Positions 7,607 to 21,412 of a stretch of DNA of 64,000 nt are shown in pieces. The stretch is from Litchfieldia sinesaloumensis (GTDB taxonomy: Bacteria > Bacillota > Bacilli > Bacillales > Bacillaceae_L). The number at the start of each line of letters is the position of its first letter. Within the stretch, counting starts at the first letter, position 1. The position numbers and the translations under genes were made by a program. The stretch lies in contig NZ_LT732529.1 of NCBI RefSeq assembly GCF_900156865.1, forward strand, positions 885,056 to 949,055. The letters are read 5' to 3'. The notes under the pieces are model-generated. The model was not told the origin of the DNA, ran no database searches, and saw nothing but the letters and a program-made list of their open reading frames with translations.

Positions 7607-10375
7607 ATGGATTACAAAGACACATTATTAATGCCAAAAACTGAGTTCCCGATGCGTGGAAATCTACCTAATCGTGAACCACAGATGCAAGAAAAATGGG
7701 AAAACATGAACATTTATCAAAAGGTTCAAGAACGCACAAAAGGTCGCCCATTATTCGTACTACATGATGGCCCTCCTTATGCAAATGGTGATATCCATAT
7801 GGGTCATGCACTCAATAAAATCATCAAGGACATGATTGTTCGTTTTAAATCAATGAACGGTTATTGTGCACCTTATGTTCCTGGTTGGGATACGCACGGA
7901 CTTCCAATTGAAACAGCACTTACAAAAAATAAAAAGGTAAATCGTAAATCAATGAGTGTTGCTGAATTCCGTAAGCTATGTGAGGAATACGCATATGAAC
8001 AAATAAATAACCAAAGAGAGCAATTTAAACGACTAGGCGTTCGGGGTGATTGGGAAAACCCTTATATTACATTAAAACCAGAATATGAGGCTCAGCAAAT
8101 CAAAGTATTTGGTGAAATGGCTAAAAAGGGTTATATCTATAAAGGACTTAAACCGGTATACTGGTCCCCTTCAAGTGAATCAGCACTAGCAGAAGCGGAA
8201 ATTGAATACCAAGATAAGCGTTCACCATCAATCTATGTTGCATTCCCTGTTAAGGATGGAAAGGGTGTGTTAGAAGGTGATGAAAAAATCATCATCTGGA
8301 CAACAACTCCATGGACGATTCCTGCAAATTTAGGAATCAGTGTACACCCAGAACTTGAATATAGTGTTATTAGTGTTGAAAACAATAAGTTTGTTGTTGC
8401 TTCAGCATTACTAGAAGCAGTAACAAAAGAGATTGGTTGGGAAGACGTAGTTGTTGTTAAAACATTTAAAGGTCGTGAATTAGATAAGGTCGTTGCGTCA
8501 CATCCAATCTATGGACGGGATTCATTAGTGATGCTAGGTGATCATGTAACAACTGATGCAGGTACTGGATGTGTACATACAGCACCTGGTCACGGGGAAG
8601 ACGATTTCATTGTGGGCCAAAAATACGGAATTGACGTTTTATGCCCTGTAGATGAAAAAGGCTACATGACAGCAGAAGCAGAAGGGTTTGAAGGGTTATT
8701 CTATGATGAGGCCAACAAACCGATTACAGAAAAGTTAAATGAAGTTGGAGCACTTTTGAAACTTTCTTTCATAACTCACTCATATCCACATGATTGGCGT
8801 ACGAAAAAGCCAACCATTTTTAGAGCTACTGCACAATGGTTTGCATCGATAAAGGACTTTAGAAATGAGTTAATGGAAGCTGTTAAAGAAACGAAATGGG
8901 TTCCAGCATGGGGCGAGACACGTCTCTACAATATGGTTCGTGACCGAGGAGACTGGTGTATTTCACGTCAACGTGCATGGGGTGTACCTATTCCAGTATT
9001 TTATGGTGAAAATGGTGAACCCATAATTACAGATGAAACAATTAATCATGTTTCAAATTTATTTAGAGAATACGGTTCAAATGTTTGGTTTGAACGTGAA
9101 GCGAAAGCCTTATTACCTGATGGATTCACGCATGAATCAAGTCCGAACGGTGTCTTCACAAAAGAAGATGACATTATGGACGTGTGGTTCGACTCTGGTT
9201 CATCCCATCAAGCGGTTCTGTTAGAAAGAGAAGATTTACAACGTCCGGCAGACCTTTATCTAGAAGGTTCTGACCAATATCGTGGTTGGTTCAACTCTTC
9301 ACTTTCGACTGCAGTTGCTGTAACAGGAAAAGCGCCTTATAAAGGAGTGCTAAGCCACGGTTTTGCCCTCGATGGTGATGGTCGTAAGATGAGTAAATCA
9401 TTAGGGAACGTTGTGGTACCTGAAAAGGTTATGAAACAGCTAGGTGCAGACATTTTACGATTATGGGTAGCATCTGTTGACTATCAAGCAGACGTCCGTG
9501 TTTCTGACGCAATATTAAAACAGGTAGCAGAGGTTTATCGTAAAATCAGAAATACGTTCCGGTTCTTATTAGGTAACCTGAGTGATTTTAATCCAGAAAC
9601 TAATGCAGTTCCAGTAAATGAGTTACGTGAGGTTGACCGTTATATCCTTGTTAAGTTAAATAAATTAATTGATAAGGTTAAAACATCTTATGATAATTAT
9701 GAATTTGCAGGTGTTTATCACTCTGTTCACAATTTCTGTACAATTGAATTAAGCTCATTCTATCTGGACTTTGCAAAGGATATCCTATATATTGAAGCGG
9801 CTGACCAACATGATCGTCGTTCTATTCAAACAGTCTTATATGAAGCATTAGTTAGCTTAACGAAGCTTGTAACGCCAATTCTTCCACACACAGCTGATGA
9901 AGTATGGTCTCACATTGATTCTGTTCATGAAGAAAGTGTGCAATTAGTTGATATGCCAACTTCAGTTGTGATTCCTAATGGAGATGAGCTAGAAGCAAAA
10001 TGGGATTCATTCATGGAGCTTAGAGATGATGTACTTAAAGCACTTGAGACAGCTAGAAATGAGAAAGTAATTGGTAAATCTTTAGCTGCTAGTATCACTC
10101 TTTATCCGAATTCCAAAACAAAAGAACTTTTAGACTCAGTTGAGGAAAATGTGCAGCAGTTATTTATTGTATCAGGCTTTACAATAGGTGGTTCCTATGA
10201 GGATGCCCCAGAAAACGCGCAAGTCTTCGATCAGGTTAAGATTGTTGTCGAAGTTGCAGAAGGTGAAACATGTGACCGTTGTTGGGTTGTGACACCAACT
10301 GTTGGTGAAGATAAGGATCACCCAGAGCTTTGTTTACGTTGTGCGTCTGTTGTGAAAGAAAATTACACAAACTAA
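7607..10375 (+). CDS. ileS: Isoleucyl-tRNA synthetase
   Basis: Class I aminoacyl-tRNA synthetase charging tRNA-Ile with isoleucine and hydrolysing mischarged Val-tRNA. 922 residues (921 in B. subtilis). The HIGH-type motif is HMGH at residues 64-67 after [15 protein letters not shown] is at 594-598. The CP1 editing domain lies between, with [12 protein letters not shown] and [15 protein letters not shown]. The C-terminal zinc motif CDRCW...CLRC is intact, marking the bacterial type 1 form. ATG at 7607 follows TAGGAGGAAAAGG. Transcription is set by the Ile-responsive T-box in front and ends at a strong terminator. Confidence 0.99.
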   Translation: MDYKDTLLMPKTEFPMRGNLPNREPQMQEKWENMNIYQKVQERTKGRPLFVLHDGPPYANGDIHMGHALNKIIKDMIVRFKSMNGYCAPYVPGWDTHGLPIETALTKNKKVNRKSMSVAEFRKLCEEYAYEQINNQREQFKRLGVRGDWENPYITLKPEYEAQQIKVFGEMAKKGYIYKGLKPVYWSPSSESALAEAEIEYQDKRSPSIYVAFPVKDGKGVLEGDEKIIIWTTTPWTIPANLGISVHPELEYSVISVENNKFVVASALLEAVTKEIGWEDVVVVKTFKGRELDKVVASHPIYGRDSLVMLGDHVTTDAGTGCVHTAPGHGEDDFIVGQKYGIDVLCPVDEKGYMTAEAEGFEGLFYDEANKPITEKLNEVGALLKLSFITHSYPHDWRTKKPTIFRATAQWFASIKDFRNELMEAVKETKWVPAWGETRLYNMVRDRGDWCISRQRAWGVPIPVFYGENGEPIITDETINHVSNLFREYGSNVWFEREAKALLPDGFTHESSPNGVFTKEDDIMDVWFDSGSSHQAVLLEREDLQRPADLYLEGSDQYRGWFNSSLSTAVAVTGKAPYKGVLSHGFALDGDGRKMSKSLGNVVVPEKVMKQLGADILRLWVASVDYQADVRVSDAILKQVAEVYRKIRNTFRFLLGNLSDFNPETNAVPVNELREVDRYILVKLNKLIDKVKTSYDNYEFAGVYHSVHNFCTIELSSFYLDFAKDILYIEAADQHDRRSIQTVLYEALVSLTKLVTPILPHTADEVWSHIDSVHEESVQLVDMPTSVVIPNGDELEAKWDSFMELRDDVLKALETARNEKVIGKSLAASITLYPNSKTKELLDSVEENVQQLFIVSGFTIGGSYEDAPENAQVFDQVKIVVEVAEGETCDRCWVVTPTVGEDKDHPELCLRCASVVKENYTN

Positions 10376-10381
10376 TCTAGT

Positions 10382-10415
10382 AAAAGTCATGGATCTTTGA
10401 TTCATGACTTTTTTT
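10382..10415 (+). terminator. Intrinsic terminator after ileS
   Basis: AAAAGTCATG pairs with CATGACTTTT across an 11-base loop, followed by a T tract. Defines a monocistronic ileS transcript. Confidence 0.88.
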
Positions 10416-10604
10416 GGAACTTATTTGCAACATGACGTTAATACAACTGTAAACAAACTCAACGCTTGCCAACCGTCAAATTTTAATGGAAATAGCGTAT
10501 TATGTAAGTAGAACATTCATTAATTATGGGAAAGGGAGGATGAAAAGGACTTCGTTGGTAACTTATCAGCATTCCTCTTTCGTCTTCTTATTTTCATACG
10601 AAAG

Positions 10605-10636
10605 GAAAAACTTGTTGGCTTTAAGAAAAACTTGTT
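10605..10636 (+). repeat. Short tandem-like direct repeat in the ylyA leader
   Basis: GAAAAACTTGTT occurs at 10605-10616 and again at 10625-10636 (period 20), inside the 286-base gap between the ileS terminator and ylyA. The gap also holds an imperfect CTTTCGT / ACGAAAG inverted repeat (about 10578-10604). I see no good sigma-A promoter or convincing gene in it. Meaning unknown. Confidence 0.6.
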
Positions 10637-10701
10637 CAGGTAACACTATCCTTACTACCTTAAAGAAGCATTAATCAAAAGCATGATAAGGAGGCGTTCC
10701 A

Positions 10702-11076
10702 ATGAACGATCAGTATGCAGAGATTAAAGCGGAATTAGAGTTAACGAAGAAGGAACTTTTATCTAGGTTGATGCAAACTGCAAAATATGAGGTCAGTCAA
10801 GAATTGTTCTTTCATAATGACCAATCCGAAAAAGAAAAAATTGTTATGAATCATATAAAAGAAGATTTACGAGATGTCGAAAGGGCCCTAAATAAATTTA
10901 ATTCTGGGATATTTGGAATTTGTGAGGAAACAGGTGCAGAAATTCCAATCGACAAGCTACGAATTTTACCAACAGCACGAACTATCTTTGAATTTTCCTT
11001 CACTGATTTATATGACAGAAGTAATGTCATACCTCTTCATAAAGAAAACCATCTACATTTAGTTGAACAGAAGTAA
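10702..11076 (+). CDS. ylyA: YlyA, DksA/TraR-like RNA polymerase-interacting protein
   Basis: 124-residue DksA/TraR-like protein; in B. subtilis YlyA, encoded at the same place, is reported to interact with RNA polymerase and influence sigma-G-dependent genes. The N-terminal two-thirds is helical and charged, likely the coiled coil that enters the polymerase secondary channel. The C-terminal zinc-finger region is degenerate: GIFGICEETGAEIPIDKLRILPTA keeps the fold signature but only one Cys of the usual four, so zinc binding is unlikely. ATG at 10702 with AAGGAGGCG upstream. Its stop codon lies inside a long inverted repeat. No sigma-G promoter was recognised. Confidence 0.82.
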   Translation: MNDQYAEIKAELELTKKELLSRLMQTAKYEVSQELFFHNDQSEKEKIVMNHIKEDLRDVERALNKFNSGIFGICEETGAEIPIDKLRILPTARTIFEFSFTDLYDRSNVIPLHKENHLHLVEQK

Positions 11077-11097
11077 ACCATTGTTTTACTTCTGTTC
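11065..11097 (+). repeat. 13-bp perfect inverted repeat over the ylyA stop codon
   Basis: GAACAGAAGTAAA (11065-11077) pairs with TTTACTTCTGTTC (11085-11097) around a 7-base loop. The TAA stop (11074-11076) is inside the left arm. GCTTCACCC follows instead of a T tract, so it is not a standard intrinsic terminator. Confidence 0.85.
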
Positions 11098-11113
11098 GCT
11101 TCACCCAAATAGA

Positions 11114-11143
11114 TTGTACACGCGTCTAATCATGTGCTAAAAT
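11114..11143 (+). promoter_or_regulatory. Sigma-A promoter for lspA-rluD
   Basis: TTGTAC (11114-11119), 18-base spacer, TAAAAT (11138-11143), about 40 bases before lspA. Confidence 0.65.
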
Positions 11144-11180
11144 CACATAAGGTAAAGTTTGTTAACATGGGGGCGTTTTC

Positions 11181-11669
11181 GTGTATTATTATTTATTAGC
11201 TTTGTTTGTTATTTTATTAGACCAGGTTACAAAATGGGTGATTGTCCGTTATATGGAACTTGGAGATTCAATTGAAGTTATTTCAGGCTTTTTGTACATA
11301 ACGTCACATCGCAATCGTGGTGCAGCATGGGGGATTTTACAAGGACAGATGTGGTTCTTTTATATTATCACCACTATCGTTGTGGTTATGCTCATTATAT
11401 ATATTCAACGTCTCAAACCAAACCAGCGTTTGTTCGGCATTGCGCTTTCACTAATGTTAGGTGGTGCAATTGGAAATTTTATAGACCGTATCTTTCGTAA
11501 AGAAGTTGTCGATTTTATAGATACATACATCTTTACATATAATTTTCCGATATTTAATATTGCTGATTCTGCGCTAGTAATTGGTGTCGGTTTAATATTT
11601 ATAGTAACAATTTTCGAAGGAAAATTAGAAAAGGAGAAATCAGATGAATCAATTCGAACTAACGATTGA
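11181..11669 (+). CDS. lspA: Lipoprotein signal peptidase (signal peptidase II)
   Basis: Membrane aspartyl protease that cleaves the signal peptide of diacylglyceryl-prolipoproteins. GTG start at 11181 with ATGGGGGCG upstream; 162 residues, slightly longer than the B. subtilis enzyme (154). Four membrane segments are visible. The conserved boxes are LLDQVTKW (residues 12-19), [20 protein letters not shown] with catalytic Asp102, and FNIADS with catalytic Asp129. The last 26 bases overlap the start of the downstream pseudouridine synthase gene, whose ribosome site lies within lspA, so the two are translationally linked. Confidence 0.97.
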   Translation: MYYYLLALFVILLDQVTKWVIVRYMELGDSIEVISGFLYITSHRNRGAAWGILQGQMWFFYIITTIVVVMLIIYIQRLKPNQRLFGIALSLMLGGAIGNFIDRIFRKEVVDFIDTYIFTYNFPIFNIADSALVIGVGLIFIVTIFEGKLEKEKSDESIRTND

Positions 11670-12552
11670 GGAACACCAACATAATGACCGAATTGATAAA
11701 ATTGTCTCTGCCTTTAATTCAGAGTGGTCAAGGACCCAAGTTCAATCTTGGATTAAGGATGGAAATATTCTAGTCAACGGAAATCAAATTAAACCAAACT
11801 ATAAAGTTAATAGTGGGGATTATATAAAAATTGACATTCCAGATCCAGAACCACTAGATGTTATTCCAGAAGAGATGAATTTAGATGTTTATTATGAAGA
11901 TGCAGATGTACTTGTCGTGAATAAACCAAAAGGCATGGTCGTTCATCCTGCTCCAGGTCATGTAAGTGGAACACTAGTAAATGGTTTAATGGCCCATTGT
12001 AAGGACCTATCAGGAATTAATGGGGTAATGCGCCCTGGGATTGTACATCGAATCGACAAGGACACATCTGGCCTTTTAATGGTTGCAAAGAATGACGTTG
12101 CGCATGAATCTCTAGTGAATCAATTGGTAGAAAAATCGGTAACCCGTAAATATAAGGCAATCGTTCATGGGGTCATTCCGCATGACCAAGGCACAATCGA
12201 TGCACCGATTGGTAGAGATAAAAAAGACCGTCAAAGTATGACTGTGACGGACGAGAATAGTAAAAATGCAGTGACACACTTCAATGTCTTAGAACGTTTT
12301 AAGGAATTTACTTTTATTGAATGTCAGCTTGAAACAGGGCGGACTCATCAAATCCGCGTTCATATGAAATATATAGGATATCCATTAGCAGGTGATCCGA
12401 AATATGGACCTAAGAAAACGCTGGATATTGATGGACAAGCACTTCATGCGGGAGTTTTAGGCTTTATTCACCCTCGAACAAAGGAATACCTTGAGTTTGA
12501 AGCACCGCTTCCTGCTTATTTTGAGGAATTACTCGAAAAGTTACGCCATTAG
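11644..12552 (+). CDS. ylyB: RluD-type 23S rRNA pseudouridine synthase (YlyB)
   Basis: RluA/RluD family enzyme converting specific uridines of 23S rRNA to pseudouridine. 302 residues. An S4 RNA-binding domain covers residues 15-65 ([26 protein letters not shown]). The catalytic domain has [16 protein letters not shown] with catalytic Asp138, then [19 protein letters not shown] and [14 protein letters not shown] at 11644 is preceded by AAAAGGAGAA within lspA. The target positions are inferred from the family only. It ends 34 bases before the pyrR promoter. Confidence 0.94.
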   Translation: MNQFELTIEEHQHNDRIDKIVSAFNSEWSRTQVQSWIKDGNILVNGNQIKPNYKVNSGDYIKIDIPDPEPLDVIPEEMNLDVYYEDADVLVVNKPKGMVVHPAPGHVSGTLVNGLMAHCKDLSGINGVMRPGIVHRIDKDTSGLLMVAKNDVAHESLVNQLVEKSVTRKYKAIVHGVIPHDQGTIDAPIGRDKKDRQSMTVTDENSKNAVTHFNVLERFKEFTFIECQLETGRTHQIRVHMKYIGYPLAGDPKYGPKKTLDIDGQALHAGVLGFIHPRTKEYLEFEAPLPAYFEELLEKLRH

Positions 12553-12586
12553 AATCTAACTCTTGTCTTGAACTCATAAAAAAACA

Positions 12587-12615
12587 TTGACAAAATTCGA
12601 TAACGGTCGTAAAAT
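12587..12615 (+). promoter_or_regulatory. Sigma-A promoter of the pyr operon
   Basis: TTGACA (12587-12592), 17-base spacer, TAAAAT (12610-12615): consensus -35 with a good -10, at the head of the first PyrR leader. Confidence 0.9.
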
Positions 12616-12629
12616 TAAATTAATTAAAT

Positions 12630-12670
12630 GAGTCCCTTTAAAATCAGTCCCGTGAGGCTGAGAAGGAAAC
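12630..12670 (+). promoter_or_regulatory. PyrR attenuator 1 (pyrR leader), PyrR-binding loop
   Basis: CAGTCCCGTGAGGCTG (12645-12660) fits the PyrR anti-antiterminator consensus (AGUCCnGnGAGGYU) and closes as a CAG/CTG-based hairpin. UMP- or UTP-bound PyrR stabilises it, freeing the downstream terminator. First of three copies in the operon. Confidence 0.92.
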
Positions 12671-12710
12671 GGAGTTGCATATGGATAAGTATCCATTTGT
12701 ATTATTGTGT

Positions 12711-12744
12711 CCTCTCGCCTACGGTGAGAGGACTTTCTTTTTTT
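12711..12744 (+). terminator. Attenuator terminator before pyrR
   Basis: CCTCTC (12711-12716) pairs with GAGAGG (12726-12731), then ACTTTCTTTTTTT. Competes with the antiterminator of the pyrR leader. Confidence 0.88.
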
Positions 12745-12746
12745 AA

Positions 12747-13322
<576 letters not shown>

Positions 13323-13334
13323 ATAGATACCCTT

Positions 13335-13365
13335 TAATTGTAGTCCAGAGAGGCTAACAAAGGGG
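13335..13365 (+). promoter_or_regulatory. PyrR attenuator 2 (pyrR-pyrP), PyrR-binding loop
   Basis: TAGTCCAGAGAGGCTA (13341-13356) matches the PyrR-binding consensus, closed by TAG/CTA. The flanking CCCTTT (13330-13335) and AAAGGGG (13360-13366) extend the stem. Confidence 0.93.
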
Positions 13366-13403
13366 TAAACATTCCTTCTCGAATGATAGGGATTTGTATA
13401 CCT

Positions 13404-13432
13404 CTTTGTGTAAAAAACACAAAGATTTTTTT
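13404..13432 (+). terminator. Attenuator terminator before pyrP
   Basis: CTTTGTGT (13404-13411) pairs with ACACAAAG (13417-13424) and is followed by ATTTTTTT. Confidence 0.9.
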
Positions 13433-13466
13433 ATTTATGGAGTTTTACAATGAGGAGGAATAATTA

Positions 13467-14777
13467 ATGAGTAATAAAATCGTATTAGGAATTCATGAAA
13501 AGCCATCACCAGGTCTGTTTGCAGTCTTAAGCTTGCAGCATTTGTTTGCCATGTTTGGTGCAACCATCTTAGTACCATTTTTAGTTGGAATTAGTCCAGG
13601 AGTTGCTCTTATCTCGAGTGGATTAGGTACATTAGCATTTCTACTTATAACGAAAGGGCAGGTGCCAGCATACTTAGGATCTTCCTTTGCTTTCATCATT
13701 CCACTACAAACAGCTATCGAAGCTGACGGTCCGGGTGCCGCAATGATGGCAAGTTTACTTGCAGGTTTAGTGTACGGGATCGTTGCATTGCTTATTAAAG
13801 CAACAGGACATAAATGGCTTGTGAAAATTCTACCACCAGTTGTAGTTGGTCCAGTAATTATTGTAATTGGATTAAGTCTAGCGGGTACAGCAGTTGGAAT
13901 GGCAATGAATGATCCAAGTAGTGGTGCATACAGCCTGCAGCATTTTTCAGTAGCATTGGTTACGCTAGCTATCGTAATTATTGCAACAATCTTTTTTAAA
14001 GGGTTCTTTAATCTAATCCCGGTTTTAATCGGGATAATTGGCGGATATATATATGCATTAGCTGTTGGGTTAGTTGATTTTACTGCAGTAAAACAAGCTA
14101 AATTCTTTGAAGTGCCAGACTTTATAATTCCGTTCGTATCCTACACACCGCAATTTTCATTGGAACTGATTGCTCTAATCGTACCTGTAGCAATAGTAAC
14201 TTTATCAGAGCATATTGGACATCAAATGGTGTTAGGGAAAGTTGTTCAAAAAGACCTAATCAAAAAACCAGGTTTACATCGTTCCATTATGGGGGATGGT
14301 ATTGCAACAATGATCGCATCATTACTAGGTGGTCCACCAAATACAACGTATGGAGAAAACATTGGTGTCTTAGCCATCACCCGAATTTTTAGTGTGTATG
14401 TTATCGGTGGGGCTGCTGTTGTTGCCATATTCTTCGGTTTCAGTGGAACTATCAATGCATTAATAAGCTCCATTCCTACTCCAGTAATGGGTGGAGTATC
14501 CATCTTGTTATTCGGAATTATTGCTTCATCTGGATTACGAATGTTAGTTGATAGCAAAGTGGATCTTAGTGAAAATAGAAACCTTGTTATCTCATCTGTT
14601 ATCCTTGTCGTCGGGATTGGTGGAGCGTTCATTAAGGTATTAGGTTTTGAAATTCACAGTATGGCATTAGCTGCAATCATTGGTGTCTTACTAAACATAA
14701 TACTTCCTGGTGGAGAAGTTAGTGAAAAAGAAGATATTTACGAGGCTCATCATGAGGATGATAACTCGGTTGCATAA
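13467..14777 (+). CDS. pyrP: Uracil permease
   Basis: NCS2 (nucleobase-ascorbate transporter) family uracil:proton symporter of the cytoplasmic membrane. 436 residues with about 12-14 hydrophobic segments. Family motifs seen: LQHLFAMFGATILVPFL near the N-terminus, LSEHIGHQMVLG and GPPNTTYGENIGVLAITRI in the transport core. ATG at 13467 with GAGGAGGAA upstream. Flanked by PyrR attenuators on both sides, so salvage uptake is tuned by pyrimidine supply like the biosynthetic genes. Confidence 0.97.
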   Translation: MSNKIVLGIHEKPSPGLFAVLSLQHLFAMFGATILVPFLVGISPGVALISSGLGTLAFLLITKGQVPAYLGSSFAFIIPLQTAIEADGPGAAMMASLLAGLVYGIVALLIKATGHKWLVKILPPVVVGPVIIVIGLSLAGTAVGMAMNDPSSGAYSLQHFSVALVTLAIVIIATIFFKGFFNLIPVLIGIIGGYIYALAVGLVDFTAVKQAKFFEVPDFIIPFVSYTPQFSLELIALIVPVAIVTLSEHIGHQMVLGKVVQKDLIKKPGLHRSIMGDGIATMIASLLGGPPNTTYGENIGVLAITRIFSVYVIGGAAVVAIFFGFSGTINALISSIPTPVMGGVSILLFGIIASSGLRMLVDSKVDLSENRNLVISSVILVVGIGGAFIKVLGFEIHSMALAAIIGVLLNIILPGGEVSEKEDIYEAHHEDDNSVA

Positions 14778-14780
14778 TGC

Positions 14781-14818
14781 AACACCTTTTAAAGTAACCC
14801 AGAGAGGTTAGCAAGGGT
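14781..14818 (+). promoter_or_regulatory. PyrR attenuator 3 (pyrP-pyrB), PyrR-binding loop
   Basis: TAACCCAGAGAGGTTA (14795-14810) matches the PyrR-binding consensus with a compensatory CC/GG change. Outer pairing ACACCTTTT / AAGGGTGT extends it. AACACC and the distal ACACCC compete in the alternative structures. Confidence 0.92.
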
Positions 14819-14880
14819 GTAAGGATTTTGTGAAGAGGTATAGCATTAGTGTACCTTTTTTAATCAAAATCCTCGTTTTT

Positions 14881-14914
14881 ACACCCTTACCAGAGTAGGT
14901 AAGGGTGTTTTTTT
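14881..14914 (+). terminator. Attenuator terminator before pyrB
   Basis: Perfect 11-bp stem ACACCCTTACC / GGTAAGGGTGT with a 6-base loop and seven Ts. The strongest of the three pyr attenuator terminators. Confidence 0.95.
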
Positions 14915-14918
14915 ATAA

Positions 14919-17118
<2,200 letters not shown>

Positions 17119-17122
<4 letters not shown>

Positions 17123-18219
17123 AAAGGCAACTTATTTTAGAGGATGGAACCGTTTTTGTTGGTGAGGGATTTGGAAGCAATTCAGATAAAATCGGAGAAG
17201 TAATTTTTAATACGGGAATGACAGGATATCAGGAAATAGTATCAGACCCTTCCAATAGCGGGCACATTGTTACACTGACATACCCTCTAATTGGGAACTA
17301 CGGAATTAATAGAGATGATTTCGAATCAATTAACCCTTCAATTAGTGGTCTAATCGTGAATGAAGTCTGTGATCACCCATCTAATTTTAGGAGTCAGTTC
17401 AGTCTTAATGAATACTTTAAATCACAAGAGATTCCGGGTCTTTCAGGAATTGATACAAGAAAACTTACTAGGATTATCCGTCAATATGGAACCTTAAAAG
17501 GTGCAATTTGCGGAATGAATGTTGAAGTTGATGAGGTTGTGAAACAGCTAAATAAAATGATCCTGCCTACTGATCAAGTAAAGCAAGTATCAACAAAAAG
17601 TGCTTACCCAAGTCCAGGAAGAGGACATCGTATTGTATTAGTAGACTTTGGAATGAAGCATAGCATTCTTCATGAATTAAATAAACGAGGTTGTGATGTT
17701 ATTGTTGTTCCATATAACGTCACAGCGGCAGAGGTATTACGCCTGAGTCCAGATGGTGTTTTGTTAAGTAATGGTCCTGGAGATCCAAAGGATGTACCAG
17801 AAGCTATAGAAATGATTAAAGGGGTCCTAGGGAAAGTACCGTTATTCGGGGTGTGTCTCGGCCATCAATTATTCGCCTTAGCAAATGGAGCAGAAACAGA
17901 AAAAATGAAATTTGGACATAGAGGTTCAAATCATCCAGTTAAAGACGTAAAAACAGGAAAAATTGCCATTACTTCACAAAATCATGGGTATACAGTCAAC
18001 AAAGAGTCATTAACAGAAACAAATCTTGAAGTAACACATATAGCATTAAATGATGACACAGTTGAAGGCTTGCGACATTTAATTCACCCAGCTTTTACTG
18101 TCCAATTTCATCCAGAGGCACACTCGGGGCCTGATGATACAAATAGCTTATTTAACGACTTTTTACAGTTGATTGAAAACTCCAAGAAAGAAGGCGAAGA
18201 GCTATGCCAAAACGCTTAG
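17119..18219 (+). CDS. carA: Carbamoyl-phosphate synthase small subunit (PyrAA)
   Basis: Glutamine amidotransferase subunit supplying ammonia to CarB. The GTG at 17119, in a GTGA overlap with the pyrC stop, gives [18 protein letters not shown], the expected N-terminus; AAAGGAAG (17103-17110) precedes it. Earlier in-frame ATGs lie inside pyrC. 366 residues. N-terminal domain with [12 protein letters not shown]-terminal class I amidotransferase with nucleophilic Cys in [11 protein letters not shown] and the His-Glu pair in FHPEAHSGP. Being in the pyr operon, it is the pyrimidine-linked isozyme; whether an arginine-linked copy exists elsewhere is unknown. Confidence 0.97.
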
Positions 18220-21200
18220 ATATTAACAGTATATTAGTAATCGGGTCTGGTCCAATTGTCATTGGTCAAGCTGCAGAATTCGATTATGCAGGAACCCAAG
18301 CATGCTTATCTTTAAAGGAAGAAGGTTACCGTGTAATACTTGTTAACTCAAACCCAGCGACAATCATGACAGATGTGGAAATTGCAGACAAAGTCTATAT
18401 AGAGCCATTAACATTAGAATTTGTTAGCAAAATTATTCGTAAAGAAAGACCTGATGCAATTCTTCCTACACTTGGAGGACAAACAGGATTAAATATGGCT
18501 GTGGAACTATCAAAATCAGGAGTGCTAGATGAATGCGGAGTAGAAATCCTTGGTACTACCTTATCTGCTATTGAAAAAGCTGAGGACCGCGACTTATTCC
18601 GTAACTTAATGAATGAACTAAACGAGCCTGTACCTGATAGTGATATTATCCATAACCTAGAAGAAGCATATGGATTTGTTGAAAGGGTTGGATACCCAGT
18701 AATTGTAAGACCAGCCTTTACACTAGGAGGAACTGGTGGAGGGATTTGTAATAATGAAGAAGAGTTAATTGAAATTGTTACAAGTGGATTGAAAAATAGC
18801 CCTGTTACTCAATGTCTATTAGAAAAAAGCATCGCAGGCTACAAAGAAATTGAGTTTGAAGTAATGCGAGACTCAGCGGATAACGCAATTGTCGTATGTA
18901 GTATGGAGAATGTGGACCCAGTCGGAATTCATACAGGTGACTCCATTGTAGTTGCCCCTAGTCAAACATTGAGCGACCGTGAATATCAAATGTTACGACA
19001 TACATCCTTGAAAATTATTCGTGCACTTGGAATTGAAGGTGGCTGTAATGTACAGTTAGCCCTTGATCCATATAGTTATAACTATTATATTATCGAGGTT
19101 AATCCACGTGTCAGCCGTTCTTCTGCACTGGCATCAAAAGCAACAGGTTATCCAATCGCGAAATTAGCTGCAAAAATAGCTGTGGGCTTAACTTTAGATG
19201 AAATGAAAAATCCTGTAACAGGTACAACATATGCAGCATTCGAACCAACTATCGACTATATTGTAACGAAAATTCCGCGTTGGCCATTTGACAAATTCGA
19301 GTCTGCTAATCGCCGATTAGGAACTCAGATGAAAGCAACTGGAGAAGTCATGGCGATTGGTCGAAACTTTGAAGAATCTATTTTAAAAGCAGTTCGTTCA
19401 CTCGAGGCAAATGTGACGCATATTGAGCTTGAAGATGCAACGAATGCAGACCTAATAACGATTGAAAAACGAATTAGAAAAGCAGGAGATGAACGTCTAT
19501 TCTATCTAGCTGAAGCAATTAGACGAGGAATTACAATCGAGGAAATTCATGAATGGTGTGAAATCGACTTGTTTTTCCTGAAAAAGTTTGAAAATATCAT
19601 TACGTTAGAAGATACGTTACGCAATAATGTCGGAGATTTAGAAACATTAACGCATGCGAAAAGACGTGGATTTGCAGACTCAATCATTGCAAAACTTTGG
19701 AATCATTCTGAAGTTGAAATATATGAAACTCGTAAGCAAGATGGTATTGTTCCAGTCTTTAAAATGGTTGATACGTGTGCAGCAGAGTTTGAATCAGCAA
19801 CACCTTATTATTACGGTACTTATGCTGATGAAAATGAATCAATTGTATCCGACCGTAAGAGCGTAATTGTCCTTGGATCAGGTCCAATCCGAATCGGTCA
19901 GGGAGTTGAGTTTGATTATGCGACCGTTCATTCTGTTTGGGCAATAAAGCAAGCAGGCTATGAATCAATCATCATTAATAACAACCCTGAAACAGTTTCA
20001 ACTGACTTCAGTATCTCAGATAAACTTTATTTTGAACCATTAACAATCGAAGATGTTATGCATATTGTCGACTTGGAACAACCAGAAGGTGTAGTTGTTC
20101 AATTTGGCGGACAAACAGCTATCAATCTAGCGAGTGCCCTCGTTGAACGCGGAGTGAAAATCTTAGGAACATCTCTAGAAGATTTAGACCGTGCTGAAAA
20201 TAGAGATAAATTTGAGCAAACGGTTATTTCGCTAGGCATACCACAGCCAAAAGGAAAAACAGCAACGTCTGTTAAAGAAGCAGTTGTTATCGCAGAATCA
20301 ATTGGATATCCGGTGCTAGTAAGACCTTCCTATGTATTAGGTGGAAGAGCTATGGAGATCGTTTATCAAACAGAAGAACTTCTACATTACATGGAGAATG
20401 CTGTAAAAATTAACCCTGAGCACCCAGTATTAATAGATAGATACCTGACTGGAAAAGAAATCGAAGTAGACGCGATTTCTGATGGAGAAACAGTATATAT
20501 ACCTGGAATTATGGAGCATATTGAGCGAGCGGGAGTTCACTCTGGTGACTCAATTGCGGTATACCCACCACAAACCTTATCAGAACATGTGAAACAACAG
20601 ATTATTGACCATACAATTGCCCTGGCAAAAGGATTAAAGATTATCGGTCTACTTAACATCCAATTCGTAATTTATAACGAAGAGGTATTTGTAATCGAAG
20701 TGAACCCACGTTCAAGCCGTACAGTACCATTCTTAAGTAAAATTACTGGTATTCCAATGGCAAATATCGCGACAAAGGTTATTCTTGGACAATCTCTACC
20801 ATCATTAGGATACACGACTGGAATACATCCAGTAAGTGATGGAGTATATGTAAAAGTTCCAGTATTCTCGTTTGCTAAGCTTCGGAATGTTGATATTTCA
20901 CTTGGACCTGAAATGAAATCAACTGGTGAGGTTATGGGCAAAGACCATACATTAGAAAAGGCCTTGTATAAAGGGTTAGTTGCTTCAGGTATCACAATTC
21001 CGAAATACGGTTCAGTTTTATTAACAGTTGCAGACAAAGATAAGGAAGAAGCACTTGAAATTGCTCGACGATTCCATACAATTGGTTATCGTTTGTTAGC
21101 TACGAGTGGTACGGCAAGTTACTTACAAAATGCAAATATTCCCGTTACAGTTGTAAATAAAATCGGTTCAGAAGCACCAAATCTTATTGACGTAATCCGC

Positions 21201-21412
21201 CAAGGAAAAGCACAATTCGTAATTAATACGTTGACCAAGGGTAAGCAACCAGCAAGAGATGGATTTAGGATCCGTCGTGAAACGGTTGAAAACGGAGTAG
21301 CATGCTTAACTTCTTTGGATACAGCTAAAGCAATTGTAAAGGTTCTGGAATCAATGACATTCTCTAGCGAAGCAATGGGCTCTCATGTACAGAAGCATGA
21401 GGTGGTACATTC

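Noticed and set aside
10486-10674. 62-codon plus-strand frame between ileS and ylyA
   Set aside because: No ribosome site at its start, no recognisable domain, and biased composition. An internal ATG (10540) directly abuts GGGAGG with no spacing. Kept only as a leader observation.
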